NCBI GenBank assembly: GCA_964645715.1
Contig: CAZYAO010000026.1
Span: 1 to 53,269 of the forward strand
Source of the DNA: JAUMBM01 sp964645715
GTDB taxonomy: Bacteria; Bacteroidota; Bacteroidia; Chitinophagales; Saprospiraceae
Direction: 5' to 3'
DNA: 53,269 nt
Shown one piece after another: positions 35,970 through 44,927 of the stretch. Positions within the stretch are counted from its first letter, which is position 1. The number at the start of each line of letters is the position of its first letter. The position numbers and the translations under genes are program-made. The notes under the pieces were generated by a model, which saw nothing but the letters and a program-made list of their open reading frames with translations, did not search any database and was not told the origin of the DNA.

Positions 35970-36884
35970 ATGGAGATGAAAACGAGCCCCGAAATACAGC
36001 CCGCAACGGGTACCCAGATTAAAAATTTTCTTTCGCTTATCAAGTTTAGCCACACAGTTTTCGCACTGCCGTTCGCACTGGTAGGTTTTACACTGGCTAC
36101 ACTGGATAGCTCGGAAGGGCTGTCCTGGCGGCTGCTGTTGTTGGTGCTCCTTTGTATGGTTTTTGCCAGAAGTGCTGCCATGGCTTTTAATCGCTGGCTC
36201 GACAGGGATATCGACGGTCGCAATCCGCGCACAGCTATTCGTGAAATACCCGCCGGTATCTTGTCCCCGCAATCTGTTCTGGTCTTTGTAGTGGCCAATT
36301 CGCTGTTGTTTATGATAACCACCTGGTTTATCAATCCACTCTGTTTCTATTTGTCACCAGTCGCGCTGCTGGTCATCCTCGGCTATAGCTACACCAAGCG
36401 CTTTACCTGGCTTTGCCACTTCGTACTGGGATTGGGCCTGTCACTCGCTCCTGTAGGTGCTTACCTGAGCGTCGCTGGCCATTTTGACTGGCTTCCTGTT
36501 CTGTATGGTTGTATCGTGCTGCTGTGGGTGTCTGGCTTCGATATCATGTATGCCCTGCAGGATGCAGCCTTCGACAAGCGCGAATCCTTACAGTCTGTAC
36601 CTTCCCGCCTAGGGATTCAGCGGGCGCTGCGCCTCTCGGAGTTCCTACATGCAATAGCAGCTATCTTGCTGGTTATCACAATAATGCAACAACACCAAAC
36701 GTATCCCGCATTTGGATGGCTCAGCTACATGGCTGCACTGGTCTTCGTCAGTTTGTTGGTCTATCAGCATAGCCTCGTAAAAGCCAATGACTTGAGCAGG
36801 ATAAATTTGGCGTTTTTTACCACCAATGGCGTGGCAAGTGTTATATTTGGGTCACTTTTAATTATTGATGCATTGACTCTTTAA
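35970..36884 (+). CDS. UbiA-family prenyltransferase (4-hydroxybenzoate polyprenyltransferase type)
   Basis: The 304-residue integral membrane protein has about eight hydrophobic helices. The first aspartate-rich prenyl-diphosphate site is NRWLDRDIDGRNPRT (about 74-88) and the second is GFDIMYALQDAAFDKRE (about 193-209). LIKFSHTVFALPFAL at the N-terminus and REIPAG after the first motif are typical of the 4-hydroxybenzoate/MqnP-like branch. It would attach a polyprenyl chain to an aromatic ring for quinone synthesis. A UbiX-type flavin prenyltransferase lies 3 kb downstream, which supports a quinone role. Whether the product is menaquinone by the futalosine route cannot be seen here. The start may be ATG 35970 or the ATG two codons later. 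Confidence 0.88.
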   Translation: MEMKTSPEIQPATGTQIKNFLSLIKFSHTVFALPFALVGFTLATLDSSEGLSWRLLLLVLLCMVFARSAAMAFNRWLDRDIDGRNPRTAIREIPAGILSPQSVLVFVVANSLLFMITTWFINPLCFYLSPVALLVILGYSYTKRFTWLCHFVLGLGLSLAPVGAYLSVAGHFDWLPVLYGCIVLLWVSGFDIMYALQDAAFDKRESLQSVPSRLGIQRALRLSEFLHAIAAILLVITIMQQHQTYPAFGWLSYMAALVFVSLLVYQHSLVKANDLSRINLAFFTTNGVASVIFGSLLIIDALTL

Positions 36885-37008
36885 TGCCGGCTGCAACTGC
36901 TGGCCTGCCGAGCATCTGTGTTACTAGTAGTCTCCCCCCTTGTGTACAATCCTGGATCATCTGCGAGTACAGTCCCGCCCGGGCCTGCATTCGCTAAATA
37001 TTTAGCCA

Positions 37009-38985
37009 ATGAGAATGAGCATAAGTGGACTGTTGCTATTCGTTTTATTGACAGTGGTGAGAGGAGCACTACACAGTCAGCATACGGTACTGTTACATGC
37101 AGCACAGCTCATGGAAGCGCTGCAGTATGAGCAGGCTATAGAGGTTTACTCGCTGGCCGCCCGAAGATCAACAGACCGCCCGGCCGCCGTAGCGGGCATC
37201 GCAGAGGCTTACAGAAGGCTTGGTAAATATGAGGAGGCTAAGCGTTGGTATGAGGAGGCGCTGTCTTTGCCGTCGCCTCCCGCTCAGGTGTACTATTTTC
37301 ACGGACTTGTCTGCCTGCAGCTCGATTCGTGTGATCGCGCAGCGGCTTCCTTTGACCGGTTTATGGCCGCAGAGCCAGCCTATGCCGGGAGGGCTGCACT
37401 CAGAGATGTATGCGCTTACCGGCAGTCCTTACAAGAGCAACCTGCACTGCGGGCCAATCTGCGTCCGATTGCAATCAATAGCCCGGCCAGCGATCTGGGG
37501 GTTGCTTACTACGAAAATGGCATTGTCTTTAGTTCCGACAGACCTTCTTCATCAGGTGCTGCTGGCTTTGACCTGTACTTTACGCGCCCTGCCGTTGATG
37601 CTGCCAACACAGCGGGCTTGCTGCGCTATGAACAGGTGGTCCCCTTCGCGCCTAGCTTGCGCGCAGAGGGGAGTATGGCTGTCCCCGCTTTCAATGCACT
37701 CGGAACAGAGTTGTTTTTTACCCGCAATCAATCAAATCACGACAAACATAGCCTCTTTTCCCGCCTCGAAATACACATGAGCAGGCAGGTGTACGGTGCG
37801 TTGTGGGAAAAATCTTTTCCGCTGCCTTTCAACCAGGCAGCGCACTCGTTCGCTCACCCTGCGCTTAGTCCTGACGGGAAGCGGCTGTTTTTTTCTTCAG
37901 ACCGCCCCGGGGGTATGGGCGGCAAGGATCTGTACGTAGTCTACCGACAGGGAAATGCCTGGAGTGAGCCCGAAAATCTGGGGCCCACTATCAATACGGC
38001 AGGTGATGAACTCTATCCGTTCATGGACGCTGAGGGCTGGTTGTATTTTGCTACGGACAGCCGTCCCGGACTCGGCAAGCAGGATATTTTTAGGTCTAAG
38101 GAGTTGGCTGGGGGTAAGTGGAGCCCGGTCGAAAATCCGGGTAGTCCGATCAATTCAGCCTATGATGATTTCGGACTGATTATAGACAATAAGGCGGGCA
38201 CCGGCTACTTTGTCTCTAACCGCCCCGGAGGGCTGGGCCAGGACGATATCTATTTCTTTAGCCTGCAAACAGTCACGCTCGAGTTGCTGCTGCGGCTGCC
38301 AGAAGGTGGTTCGCCGCGCGATCCGCTGCCGGCAATGCTGGTCGCCGGAGACAAAACCCGGCCGATATTATTGGATTCTCCGCGCTGGGAACAGTCCTTC
38401 GCCAGCAATGGCTGTTTCGAACTCATCAACATGGACAGCCGGTTCGCGCCGGATACGCTGCGTTTTTGCACAGATCAGGCAGATGCCAATAATCTGCTGC
38501 GTATTGTCTGGCAGCTCAAACCTGTGGCAACCCAGCCTTCCACGGTGGCTGCAACACCCGCTGTCCCTCCCCGATCAACCCTGGCCGGCGCCGACCAATT
38601 ATTCGAACGAACTACGGGCAGCACGGCTGCTTTGCCTGTCTATCGTCTCAATGTTTATTACCCCAGCGCAAGTGCAACTATTGATCCCTCCAGTATGGCC
38701 GAACTGAAAAAGCTGCTGGGATTTTTACAGCAAAATCCCACAGTGAAAGTCGAGATTAGCTCCCATACAGACAGCAAAGGAGGCAACGCAGAAAATCTGC
38801 TGCTCTCGCAGCGAAGGGCAGAGACAATCGTGGAGTGGCTGGTGGAAAAGGGGATTCGCAAAGAACAGCTGCTGGCAAGAGGTTACGGAGAGTCGCAGCC
38901 AGTAAACGGCTGCAGCGACGGGGCACGTTGTACCGAGGAGCAGCACCAACAGAACAGACGCACGGAAATCAGAATTATTAATTGA
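37009..38985 (+). CDS. OmpA-family protein with TPR and WD40-like propeller, PorE-like
   Basis: The 658-residue product has a signal peptide (ending GALHSQ). TPR repeats follow (about 27-130, LMEALQYEQAIEVYSLA, EAYRRLGKYEEAKRWYEEAL), then a PD40/WD40-like propeller (about 155-425, HPALSPDGKRLFFSSDRPGG, GYFVSNRPGGLGQDDIYFF). A small beta domain (about 428-505) comes next, then an OmpA-like peptidoglycan-binding domain (about 540-655, VEISSHTDSKGGNAENLLLS, NRRTEIRI). This order, TPR, propeller, carboxypeptidase-regulatory-like, OmpA, is that of PorE of Porphyromonas, which anchors the T9SS to peptidoglycan. The PorE assignment is inferred from architecture; other OmpA/PD40 paralogs exist in Bacteroidota. 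Confidence 0.85.
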   Translation: MRMSISGLLLFVLLTVVRGALHSQHTVLLHAAQLMEALQYEQAIEVYSLAARRSTDRPAAVAGIAEAYRRLGKYEEAKRWYEEALSLPSPPAQVYYFHGLVCLQLDSCDRAAASFDRFMAAEPAYAGRAALRDVCAYRQSLQEQPALRANLRPIAINSPASDLGVAYYENGIVFSSDRPSSSGAAGFDLYFTRPAVDAANTAGLLRYEQVVPFAPSLRAEGSMAVPAFNALGTELFFTRNQSNHDKHSLFSRLEIHMSRQVYGALWEKSFPLPFNQAAHSFAHPALSPDGKRLFFSSDRPGGMGGKDLYVVYRQGNAWSEPENLGPTINTAGDELYPFMDAEGWLYFATDSRPGLGKQDIFRSKELAGGKWSPVENPGSPINSAYDDFGLIIDNKAGTGYFVSNRPGGLGQDDIYFFSLQTVTLELLLRLPEGGSPRDPLPAMLVAGDKTRPILLDSPRWEQSFASNGCFELINMDSRFAPDTLRFCTDQADANNLLRIVWQLKPVATQPSTVAATPAVPPRSTLAGADQLFERTTGSTAALPVYRLNVYYPSASATIDPSSMAELKKLLGFLQQNPTVKVEISSHTDSKGGNAENLLLSQRRAETIVEWLVEKGIRKEQLLARGYGESQPVNGCSDGARCTEEQHQQNRRTEIRIIN

Positions 38986-39004
38986 ATGCAGCCTGTAAGG
39001 CATG

Positions 39005-39032
39005 TTTTTTAGCGGCTAAGGCCGCAAAAAAC
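39005..39032. terminator. First of two tandem hairpins between the PorE-like and FKBP genes
   Basis: A T-run, GCGGC, the loop TAAG, GCCGC and an A-run form a stem with one bulged A. In minus-strand sense it ends in a T-run and would serve as a backup terminator for either converging gene. Confidence 0.65.
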
Positions 39033-39040
39033 CAAATCAA

Positions 39041-39076
39041 TGCGATATTTGGCCGCTTATGCGGCCAAATATCGCA
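39041..39076. terminator. Second tandem hairpin, 16-bp perfect stem
   Basis: TGCGATATTTGGCCGC (39041-39056) pairs perfectly with 39061-39076 around a TTAT loop. It lies seven bases beyond the stop of the minus-strand FKBP gene, in its direction of transcription. Confidence 0.8.
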
Positions 39077-39082
39077 AGCAAC

Positions 39083-39739
39083 CTACTGTATACTCAGCAG
39101 TTCAACTTCAAAAACAAGAGCAGAAAAAGGCTGAATCTTCGCTCCCGCAGCACGCTCGCCATAAGCCAGCTGGTACGGAATAAACAGTTTCCACTTTGAC
39201 CCCTGTGGCATGAGTTGAAGACCTTCCACCCAGCCCTGAATGACCTGCGTGACACCAAAGGTTGCAGGCTGGCCACGGTCAACAGAACTGTCAAAGACCG
39301 TACCGTCAATCAGCGTACCGTGATAATGAACTGTCACCCGGTTGCTGGCAGCAGGCTTAGGGCCGCTGCCGGCCTTCATAATCTCATACTGAAGCCCGCT
39401 GGGCAAAACAGTGACGCCCGGGCGCTTGGCATTTTCTGCCAGAAAAGCCTCACCGGCAGTTTTATTGGTTCCGTGTTGTTTCATTTGTTGTGCTGACAGA
39501 TAGTCGTTAACAATATTGTTTGCCTGACTGGGGTCAACTTTAAGAGGATTGCCGCTGATGACATCGTTGATGCCGGCAGCCATAGAAGCTGCATCAATAT
39601 TTTCAAAACCTTGCCGTTGCAAATTCTGAGCCATCAGGATACCCAGACTGTAACTTACTGAATCCATGGATTGATTTTGTGCATAAATAAATGAGAATGC
39701 TAACACACAAAGGCTTAGCGTACTGATTCTTTTGAGCAT
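39083..39739 (-). CDS. FKBP-type peptidyl-prolyl cis-trans isomerase, exported
   Basis: The product from ATG 39739 has 218 residues. A signal peptide (ending SFIYAQ) is followed by an FkpA/Mip-type dimerisation helix region (VSYSLGILMAQNLQRQGFE, AGEAFLAENAKRPGV) and a C-terminal FKBP domain (VTVHYHGTLIDGTVFDSS, VIQGWVEGLQLMPQGSKW, IPYQLAYGERAAGAKI, ALVFEVELLSIQ). It should fold exported proteins in the periplasm. The frame extends to an ATG at 39784, but the signal peptide defines 39739 as the start. Two tandem hairpins follow it. Confidence 0.94.
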   Translation of the reverse strand: MLKRISTLSLCVLAFSFIYAQNQSMDSVSYSLGILMAQNLQRQGFENIDAASMAAGINDVISGNPLKVDPSQANNIVNDYLSAQQMKQHGTNKTAGEAFLAENAKRPGVTVLPSGLQYEIMKAGSGPKPAASNRVTVHYHGTLIDGTVFDSSVDRGQPATFGVTQVIQGWVEGLQLMPQGSKWKLFIPYQLAYGERAAGAKIQPFSALVFEVELLSIQ

Positions 39740-39906
39740 TGTTCGAATGGTTACGGTTAATAATGGATTGCCCGAATAAGGCAACTCAAGGAAACGGTAA
39801 AAAAACGCGCAATAATACAGTTTATTTTACACTTATACCAACAATTATAAGCCGCCAAGGGGCGGTTTGGCGTACGCTTTGTTTTTTAAAAAAAACACCA
39901 GGCTTT

Positions 39907-39931
39907 ATTTTGCTGCCAACGGCAGCAAAAT
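39907..39931 (-). terminator. Hairpin after the UbiX-type gene
   Basis: ATTTTGCTGCC and GGCAGCAAAAT form a perfect 11-bp stem with a 3-base loop, seven bases beyond the minus-strand stop at 39938. A poly-T stretch follows farther downstream on that strand. A second, weaker hairpin with one wobble (AAGCCGCC with GGCGGTTT) lies near 39851-39870. Confidence 0.7.
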
Positions 39932-39937
39932 GCCTTT

Positions 39938-40501
39938 TCAGCCACCACTCCAGCGGTACGTCTGCTGCTCGAAGCCAGCCAAATCCAATACCCTGTCAAC
40001 CACCGTCGCCGCTGCAGCCTCCAGACTTTCCGGTCGACTGTAGAACGAAGGTATCGCCGGACAAATAATGGCACCAGCTTCGGTCAGCTGCGTCATGTTG
40101 CGAAGGTGTATCAGGCTGAAAGGGGTTTCTCTGGGAACCAGGATGAGCTTTCTGCGCTCCTTCATGGCCACATCGGCAGCACGCGTGATCAGATCCGCTC
40201 CCGTACCGTGCGCAATGCGCCCCAGCAACCCCATGGAGCAGGGACAGATGATCATCGTATCATACCGCGCAGAACCGGAAGCAAAGGGTGCCAGAAAATC
40301 TTTGTTGTCATAGTAGGTAAACGGGTATTGACTGTAGCGGTTGTTACCCAGCTCCCACTCCCAGTTGTAGCGCGCATTGTCTGTCATCACTACGCCTACC
40401 TGTTCCCACTGATCAGCCATGGCTGCCAGCCGTTCAAACAACAACCAGGCATACAGGGAGCCACTGGAGCCACCCACCGCAAGTACAATTTTGCGCTTCA
40501 T
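39938..40501 (-). CDS. ubiX: UbiX-family flavin prenyltransferase
   Basis: UbiX makes prenylated FMN, the cofactor of UbiD-type decarboxylases. The 187-residue product has the N-terminal flavin-binding GGSSGSLYAWLLFERLA, the MIICPCSMGLLGRIAHGTGADLI motif that binds flavin phosphate, ERRKLILVPRETPFSLIHLRNM for dimethylallyl phosphate binding, and GAIICPAIPSFYSRP near the C-terminus. These are all standard for the family and the length is normal. The UbiD partner is not in the window. With the UbiA-type gene 3 kb away it probably serves quinone synthesis. It is divergent from the thioredoxin-like gene across 217 bases in which I see no other gene. Confidence 0.93.
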   Translation of the reverse strand: MKRKIVLAVGGSSGSLYAWLLFERLAAMADQWEQVGVVMTDNARYNWEWELGNNRYSQYPFTYYDNKDFLAPFASGSARYDTMIICPCSMGLLGRIAHGTGADLITRAADVAMKERRKLILVPRETPFSLIHLRNMTQLTEAGAIICPAIPSFYSRPESLEAAAATVVDRVLDLAGFEQQTYRWSGG

Positions 40502-40718
40502 ATTTCGTTTGGATCATTGTAAAAAAAACGTCCTCGGTTTATCGGTCAGATTGTATCTTGTGGCATATATTTTGCAAGGGCAATCCGGCCTGTCTGCCAG
40601 GATAGCCGAACTGCAAAATAAATCCCAAAGACGTCTCACCGAGCCACACGATACAAACAGCTGGTACCGCAGCTTGTTTTTCTTTCTGTAAATATTATTG
40701 AAAAAACAAATAATCAAG

Positions 40719-41264
40719 ATGAAGCGATTGGTTCAATTTGCCTTGTTATTAATGGTCGGTATCCTTGGTGCAGCTTTTTACCCCCAAACCGAACCTGTAC
40801 CCGCCACCGCAGCGCAGCCGCCGCAAATACGCTGGTACACTTGGGAGGAAGCTGTGGCTGCCTGTGAGCGCAACCCACGCAAGATTTTTGTGGATGTGTA
40901 CACCGACTGGTGTGGATACTGTAAGCGCATGGATGCTTCTACCTTCACCGATTCGCTGGTAGCTGACTATATTAACAAGCATTTTTATGCAGTGAAGCTC
41001 AATGCCGAGCAGCAGGCTGAAATAAATTACAAGGGACATTCATTCGCTTTCCAGCGCAATGGCTCACGTGGCTACCACGAGCTGGCAGCTGCATTGCTCG
41101 ACAACAGGATGCAGTATCCTTCTTTCGTCTACCTCGATGAGCAGCACAATCGCATAACCATCTCTCCGGGTTACAAAGCGCCGGATGGACTTATGCGCGA
41201 GCTCCGCTATGTCGCCGATGAACACTACAAGACGGTGCGATTCGAACAGTATAATGGCCAGTAA
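40719..41264 (+). CDS. Exported thioredoxin-like protein
   Basis: From ATG 40719 the product has 181 residues. An N-terminal hydrophobic segment (about 3-21) precedes a DUF255-like/thioredoxin fold with IFVDVYTDWCGYCKRM (active-site Cys65 and Cys68), AVKLNAEQQAEINYKG, a YPSFVYLD strand with the cis-proline, and a C-terminal helix. It would be a periplasmic or membrane-tethered thiol-disulfide protein, like DsbD-C/SoxW-type reductases. An in-frame TTG at 40698 adds seven residues and is less likely. A long hairpin follows the stop, so the downstream genes are probably a separate unit. Confidence 0.88.
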   Translation: MKRLVQFALLLMVGILGAAFYPQTEPVPATAAQPPQIRWYTWEEAVAACERNPRKIFVDVYTDWCGYCKRMDASTFTDSLVADYINKHFYAVKLNAEQQAEINYKGHSFAFQRNGSRGYHELAAALLDNRMQYPSFVYLDEQHNRITISPGYKAPDGLMRELRYVADEHYKTVRFEQYNGQ

Positions 41265-41268
41265 GTGA

Positions 41269-41315
41269 TTCCGCACGCTCGCTGGTGGCCAGCTGCCGCC
41301 AAAGAGCGTGCGGAA
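41269..41315 (+). terminator. Long hairpin after the thioredoxin-like gene
   Basis: TTCCGCACGCTC (41269-41280) pairs perfectly with GAGCGTGCGGAA (41304-41315). The 23-base loop can itself fold (GCTGG with CCAGC). It starts five bases after the stop at 41264. There is no immediate T-run. Confidence 0.6.
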
Positions 41316-41354
41316 ATGTCATCTGTTTTATACCCACGTTACCAGTTATCCCCT

Positions 41355-42488
41355 ATGAAACATTTCTATCTGCCGGCTATGGTTTTATTAGTGCTGGCGG
41401 CTGTAGCATGGCAGCAGCAGCCGGCAACAGCTGCGCTCGACTCGCCGCAGCGCGCACTCTACTATTGGCGGACCAACCTGGCTTTCGATGCCACAGACCG
41501 CCGGCTGGCCGACGCTATGGATGTCGACCTGCTCTATCTGCGATATTTTGATGTAGACTGGAGTGATTATCACGATATGCCGGTGCCTGTGGCACCGCTG
41601 CAGTTGCCTCCGCAGTGGCCCGCCGAGGGTTGGGGGGCTGTCATGCCCAACAAGGGCCCGCTCCAGCTGTGTCCGGTCGTGTTCATAACCAATCGGGTGT
41701 TCCTGAAGCCGCATGATCCCGACAAATTGGCCCGACAAGTGGGGGAAAAAGTGGCGGAAATCAGTCGCACGGTCGTGGCAGGGCATCCGTTTCTGCAGGG
41801 TGCTACCATCGCTGATATCGAACGCCCCCCCACCGCTGGCAGTGCCGTGCGGACGGCAGCGCCTGTCCGCCAGCTGCAGATAGACTGCGACTGGACAGAA
41901 GCCAGCCGCGCTGATTATTTTGCTTTCCTCTCAGCCCTGAAGCGGCTGTATCCGCAGTGGCAAATCAGTTGTACGGTGCGCATGCATCAATACAAAGAAA
42001 GTGGATTGTATCCGCCCGTTGATCGCGCTGTATTGATGTGCTATAATCTGGCGGCAGTGGAACAGTTTCGTACCCGTGATGCTATTTTTGATACAGAATT
42101 GCTGGCAACTTATCTGCAGGCGCCCGACTATCCGCTGCCACTCGACCTGGCCTTGCCTCTCTTCAGCTGGGGAGCCGTCTTCAGAGACGGACGCTTTCGG
42201 GGATTGGCCAGGGCGGTAGACTTTGCGGCCGCTGCAGCCGATCCCAATCTGGTACAGGTTCGGGACAACCGCTTCCGGTTTTTGGCAGATACTACCTATG
42301 CGGGCATGTATGTACGCGCGGGCGATGAGATGCGCATTGATGAGGCTACTGCCGAAGAGCTGATGGCCGGGCTACGCCAGCTGAAGGCGGCCATACCGTC
42401 TGCCAATTTGATTTTTTTTGACTGGAATCCGCAAAAAATCCAGGACTATGGAATTGACCAGTTATGGGATGCTTTTTATGCACCCTAG
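41355..42488 (+). CDS. Exported TIM-barrel-like protein of unknown function (DUF3142/GH-like)
   Basis: From ATG 41355 the product has 377 residues with a signal-anchor segment (MKHFYLPAMVLLVLAAVAW). The body suggests a TIM barrel: RALYYWRTNLAFD, VDLLYLRYFDVDW, LQIDCDWTEASRADYFAFLS, LYPQWQISCTVRMHQY, DRAVLMCYNLAAVEQF, LPLDLALPLFSWGAVFRDG, ANLIFFDWNPQKIQDYG. The QIDCDW strand followed by a length-matched CTVRMHQ and MCYN resembles glycoside-hydrolase-like DUF3142 proteins. Asp and Tyr at barrel strand ends may be catalytic, but I cannot identify a catalytic pair. It overlaps the next gene by 20 bases, so the two are co-translated. Function unknown. Confidence 0.72.
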   Translation: MKHFYLPAMVLLVLAAVAWQQQPATAALDSPQRALYYWRTNLAFDATDRRLADAMDVDLLYLRYFDVDWSDYHDMPVPVAPLQLPPQWPAEGWGAVMPNKGPLQLCPVVFITNRVFLKPHDPDKLARQVGEKVAEISRTVVAGHPFLQGATIADIERPPTAGSAVRTAAPVRQLQIDCDWTEASRADYFAFLSALKRLYPQWQISCTVRMHQYKESGLYPPVDRAVLMCYNLAAVEQFRTRDAIFDTELLATYLQAPDYPLPLDLALPLFSWGAVFRDGRFRGLARAVDFAAAAADPNLVQVRDNRFRFLADTTYAGMYVRAGDEMRIDEATAEELMAGLRQLKAAIPSANLIFFDWNPQKIQDYGIDQLWDAFYAP

Positions 42489-44853
42489 CCACAGGCTTTG
42501 TTGCTGGCTGGCTGCCTGCCTGCTGCTGTCGGCCCAACTGCCTGCGCAGCAGGCAACGGGCGGGCCTGATAGTTACCAGGTTGTCCTCCTGAGTCCCTCT
42601 TTGGCCGGTAATGCCTGTGAGCCTTTTGCTTACGCTGCTTCCGGCCAGCTGCAGGGCGAAGAGATTAGTGAGGGAGAGGACCGGCTGCGCAACTGTGCCG
42701 AGTGGGCGTCCTATATGGGTCCTACGATTCATGCGTCGCAGGTGTACGCGGTGTTGTATGGTATGAATCTGGCCGAACTCGAGCACGCGCTGGACGGTGC
42801 CGTGGATGCAGCACTTGCCAACAATGCTTTTTGGAAAGCGCTGCAGCAGCCCGCACGGGCACCCGCGCTCAGCTACTTGCTGCTGGCCAAGCGCTATGAG
42901 CATTTTGCGCACAGGCGCCCACAGCGCGATCCGTGGAGCGGCAGTGCCGCCGATACCACAAGGCTTGCTGCCAGCCTGCAGCGTCTGCAGGAGCAGGCTG
43001 CCAGTAAGTTGGAGTCGACGGATGACCGCTTTCTGGCCATGCGTTATGCTTACCAAAATCTGGTGATGGCGCGGCATCAGGGAGATCTGCAGCGGTTTGA
43101 CCAGTTGTGGAAAGCTCACTTTTCCAACGCGCTGCAGGACGATTCATCTGTCTTGTTTGGCTGGGCGCTGCATCACAAAGCTGCCATGACGCCGCAGGCT
43201 GCAGAACGCTCATTGCTGGCGGCGATCTCTTTCGTGCGTTGCCCGGAAAAGCGTGTTCATGCCTACCAGTTGTTTGACGCTGCTCAGACAGAGGCCGCAC
43301 TGTCAATGGCCGGCGATGTATTCGGGCAGGCAGCAGTGGAAACCCTGGCAGCGCTTAAGGAACCGGGCAGGGCGCTGCCGGCTATTCAGTCCGTCTACCG
43401 GCTCGCACCTGATTTTCCTTTGCTCAAATTGTTGTTGGTCAGAGAAATAAATAAGGCTGAAGACTGGCTGTTCAGTGAGCAGTTGAGCCGTGCAGCCATA
43501 CAGCAACTGGCACCGGGCTTACCGGTCGGGATCGCTGCCAACCTACAGCAGCAGCGGATGCAGACCGACCAGGCTTACGTGGATGCCTTGTATGCGGCCT
43601 TGCAACAGATGTCTCCCCAGGCTTTGGGTGGTGATGTGCATGCTTTGCTGTTGGGGCATTTGGCTTTATTGAAAAAAGACCTGGTCGCTGCGCGGCGGCA
43701 TTGGGCCGCCATCAGCGCCCGCCCGGCGGCGCCCGTGCGCAGCCAGCTTGCTAAAGAGCTGCTGCTGGCGGCTGTTTTTGAAAAAAACCTGACGCTGCCC
43801 AAAGCCCGGGAGGAACTCTGGGCGCTGCTGCAGGGCTGGCAAAGCCAGCGGGCAGCAACGGCCGACGGATACCGCTATCGCGACCAGCTTATCGTGTACC
43901 GACTCATGAGCCACGCTTTTTTACAACAAAAACAACTGCTGGAGGCTTATTGTCTGTACAACTACTCATTGGATTTGCCGCAGGCTGATGGGTATCAATA
44001 CAGCGCATACTACCAACTTATTCAGTTTCTTGACTGGCAGCCTGCTGCGGAAAAAGCAATCGATCAGTTGCTTGCGCTGCTTGCTAAACCCGATCGCTCT
44101 GCCTGGGAGGGTTTTTTGGCTTCAGCCCCCCTGCCCTCGCGCAATGCACTGCTCGATCTTAAGGGTACCATGGCGCTGCGCCGCGCCGATTATCTGCAGG
44201 CTCGGCAGGCATTTGCGCAAGTGGCGCCTGCCTTTTGGCAGACTTCGTATGAATTTGCTACTTACCTGAAAAAGAATCCGTTCCGCTTGTCGGCACTGGC
44301 TACACTGCAAGGGGAAGGCGGCCGGGATTTTCCCGGAAAATTGGCCGTGGCGGAAGAGCTTCTACGGCTCGAAGAGCAGTCCCGTCGGGTGAAAAATCCG
44401 GCACAGGCAGCGGATGCCTTGCTCCGACTGGGGGTGGCCTGGTTCAATTTTAGCTACTATGGCAATAGCTGGATGATGTATGCTTATGGTAAGCGGATGG
44501 CAGATACAGGGCCGGAAATGCGGGCGGCTTATCTGCCGCCAATGGCGACGCAACGGGAGGATTATCTGGGGATGGAGCGCGCCAAAGGTTATCTGAACAG
44601 GTTGCTGGCGCTGGAGGCCGACAAGGAACTGCGCGCACAAGCGGCTTATCTGCTGGGTTACTTGGGCGAACTGTCGTTGTTGACCAAATCAAAGCAGGAG
44701 GAGAAGGCTAATCCTGCCGTCTGGGAACAGTTTAACAGCCGTGTAATGGCTTATTACCTGCCTTTTAGCAGAGATTATAAAGAATCGGTGGCGTATCAGT
44801 CCATAACGTCGGCCTGTCCGGTCTTGCTGTATTATTTTGGCAGTGCAAACTGA
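42469..44853 (+). CDS. Exported helical-repeat protein of unknown function
   Basis: From ATG 42469 (or 42478) the product has about 794 residues. A signal peptide (CCWLAACLLLSAQLPAQ) is followed by long alpha-helical stretches without a recognisable catalytic motif. The middle and C-terminal parts read like irregular TPR or SEL1-like helical pairs (for example ALLLGHLALLKKDLVAARRHW, HAFLQQKQLLEAYCLYNYSL, MALRRADYLQARQAFAQVAP, LRLGVAWFNFSYYGNSWMM). The start lies inside the end of the TIM-barrel-like gene (stop 42486-42488), which indicates coupling. The two probably act together outside the cytoplasmic membrane. I know no family that fits. Confidence 0.7.
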   Translation: MLFMHPSHRLCCWLAACLLLSAQLPAQQATGGPDSYQVVLLSPSLAGNACEPFAYAASGQLQGEEISEGEDRLRNCAEWASYMGPTIHASQVYAVLYGMNLAELEHALDGAVDAALANNAFWKALQQPARAPALSYLLLAKRYEHFAHRRPQRDPWSGSAADTTRLAASLQRLQEQAASKLESTDDRFLAMRYAYQNLVMARHQGDLQRFDQLWKAHFSNALQDDSSVLFGWALHHKAAMTPQAAERSLLAAISFVRCPEKRVHAYQLFDAAQTEAALSMAGDVFGQAAVETLAALKEPGRALPAIQSVYRLAPDFPLLKLLLVREINKAEDWLFSEQLSRAAIQQLAPGLPVGIAANLQQQRMQTDQAYVDALYAALQQMSPQALGGDVHALLLGHLALLKKDLVAARRHWAAISARPAAPVRSQLAKELLLAAVFEKNLTLPKAREELWALLQGWQSQRAATADGYRYRDQLIVYRLMSHAFLQQKQLLEAYCLYNYSLDLPQADGYQYSAYYQLIQFLDWQPAAEKAIDQLLALLAKPDRSAWEGFLASAPLPSRNALLDLKGTMALRRADYLQARQAFAQVAPAFWQTSYEFATYLKKNPFRLSALATLQGEGGRDFPGKLAVAEELLRLEEQSRRVKNPAQAADALLRLGVAWFNFSYYGNSWMMYAYGKRMADTGPEMRAAYLPPMATQREDYLGMERAKGYLNRLLALEADKELRAQAAYLLGYLGELSLLTKSKQEEKANPAVWEQFNSRVMAYYLPFSRDYKESVAYQSITSACPVLLYYFGSAN

Positions 44854-44927
44854 TTTTTGACGCGTCGGCAGGCTTGTTGCTGAGCTAAATACGGGAGTTT
44901 ATCGAATAATTTGCGGTAGTTCTTGCC

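Noticed and set aside
40502..40691. Possible small gene between ubiX and the thioredoxin-like gene
   Set aside because: The only frame of size begins inside ubiX on the opposite strand and shows no conserved features.
42346..43119. 257-codon open frame on the minus strand
   Set aside because: It is antisense to the junction of two coupled plus-strand genes; GC-rich regions give long shadow frames.
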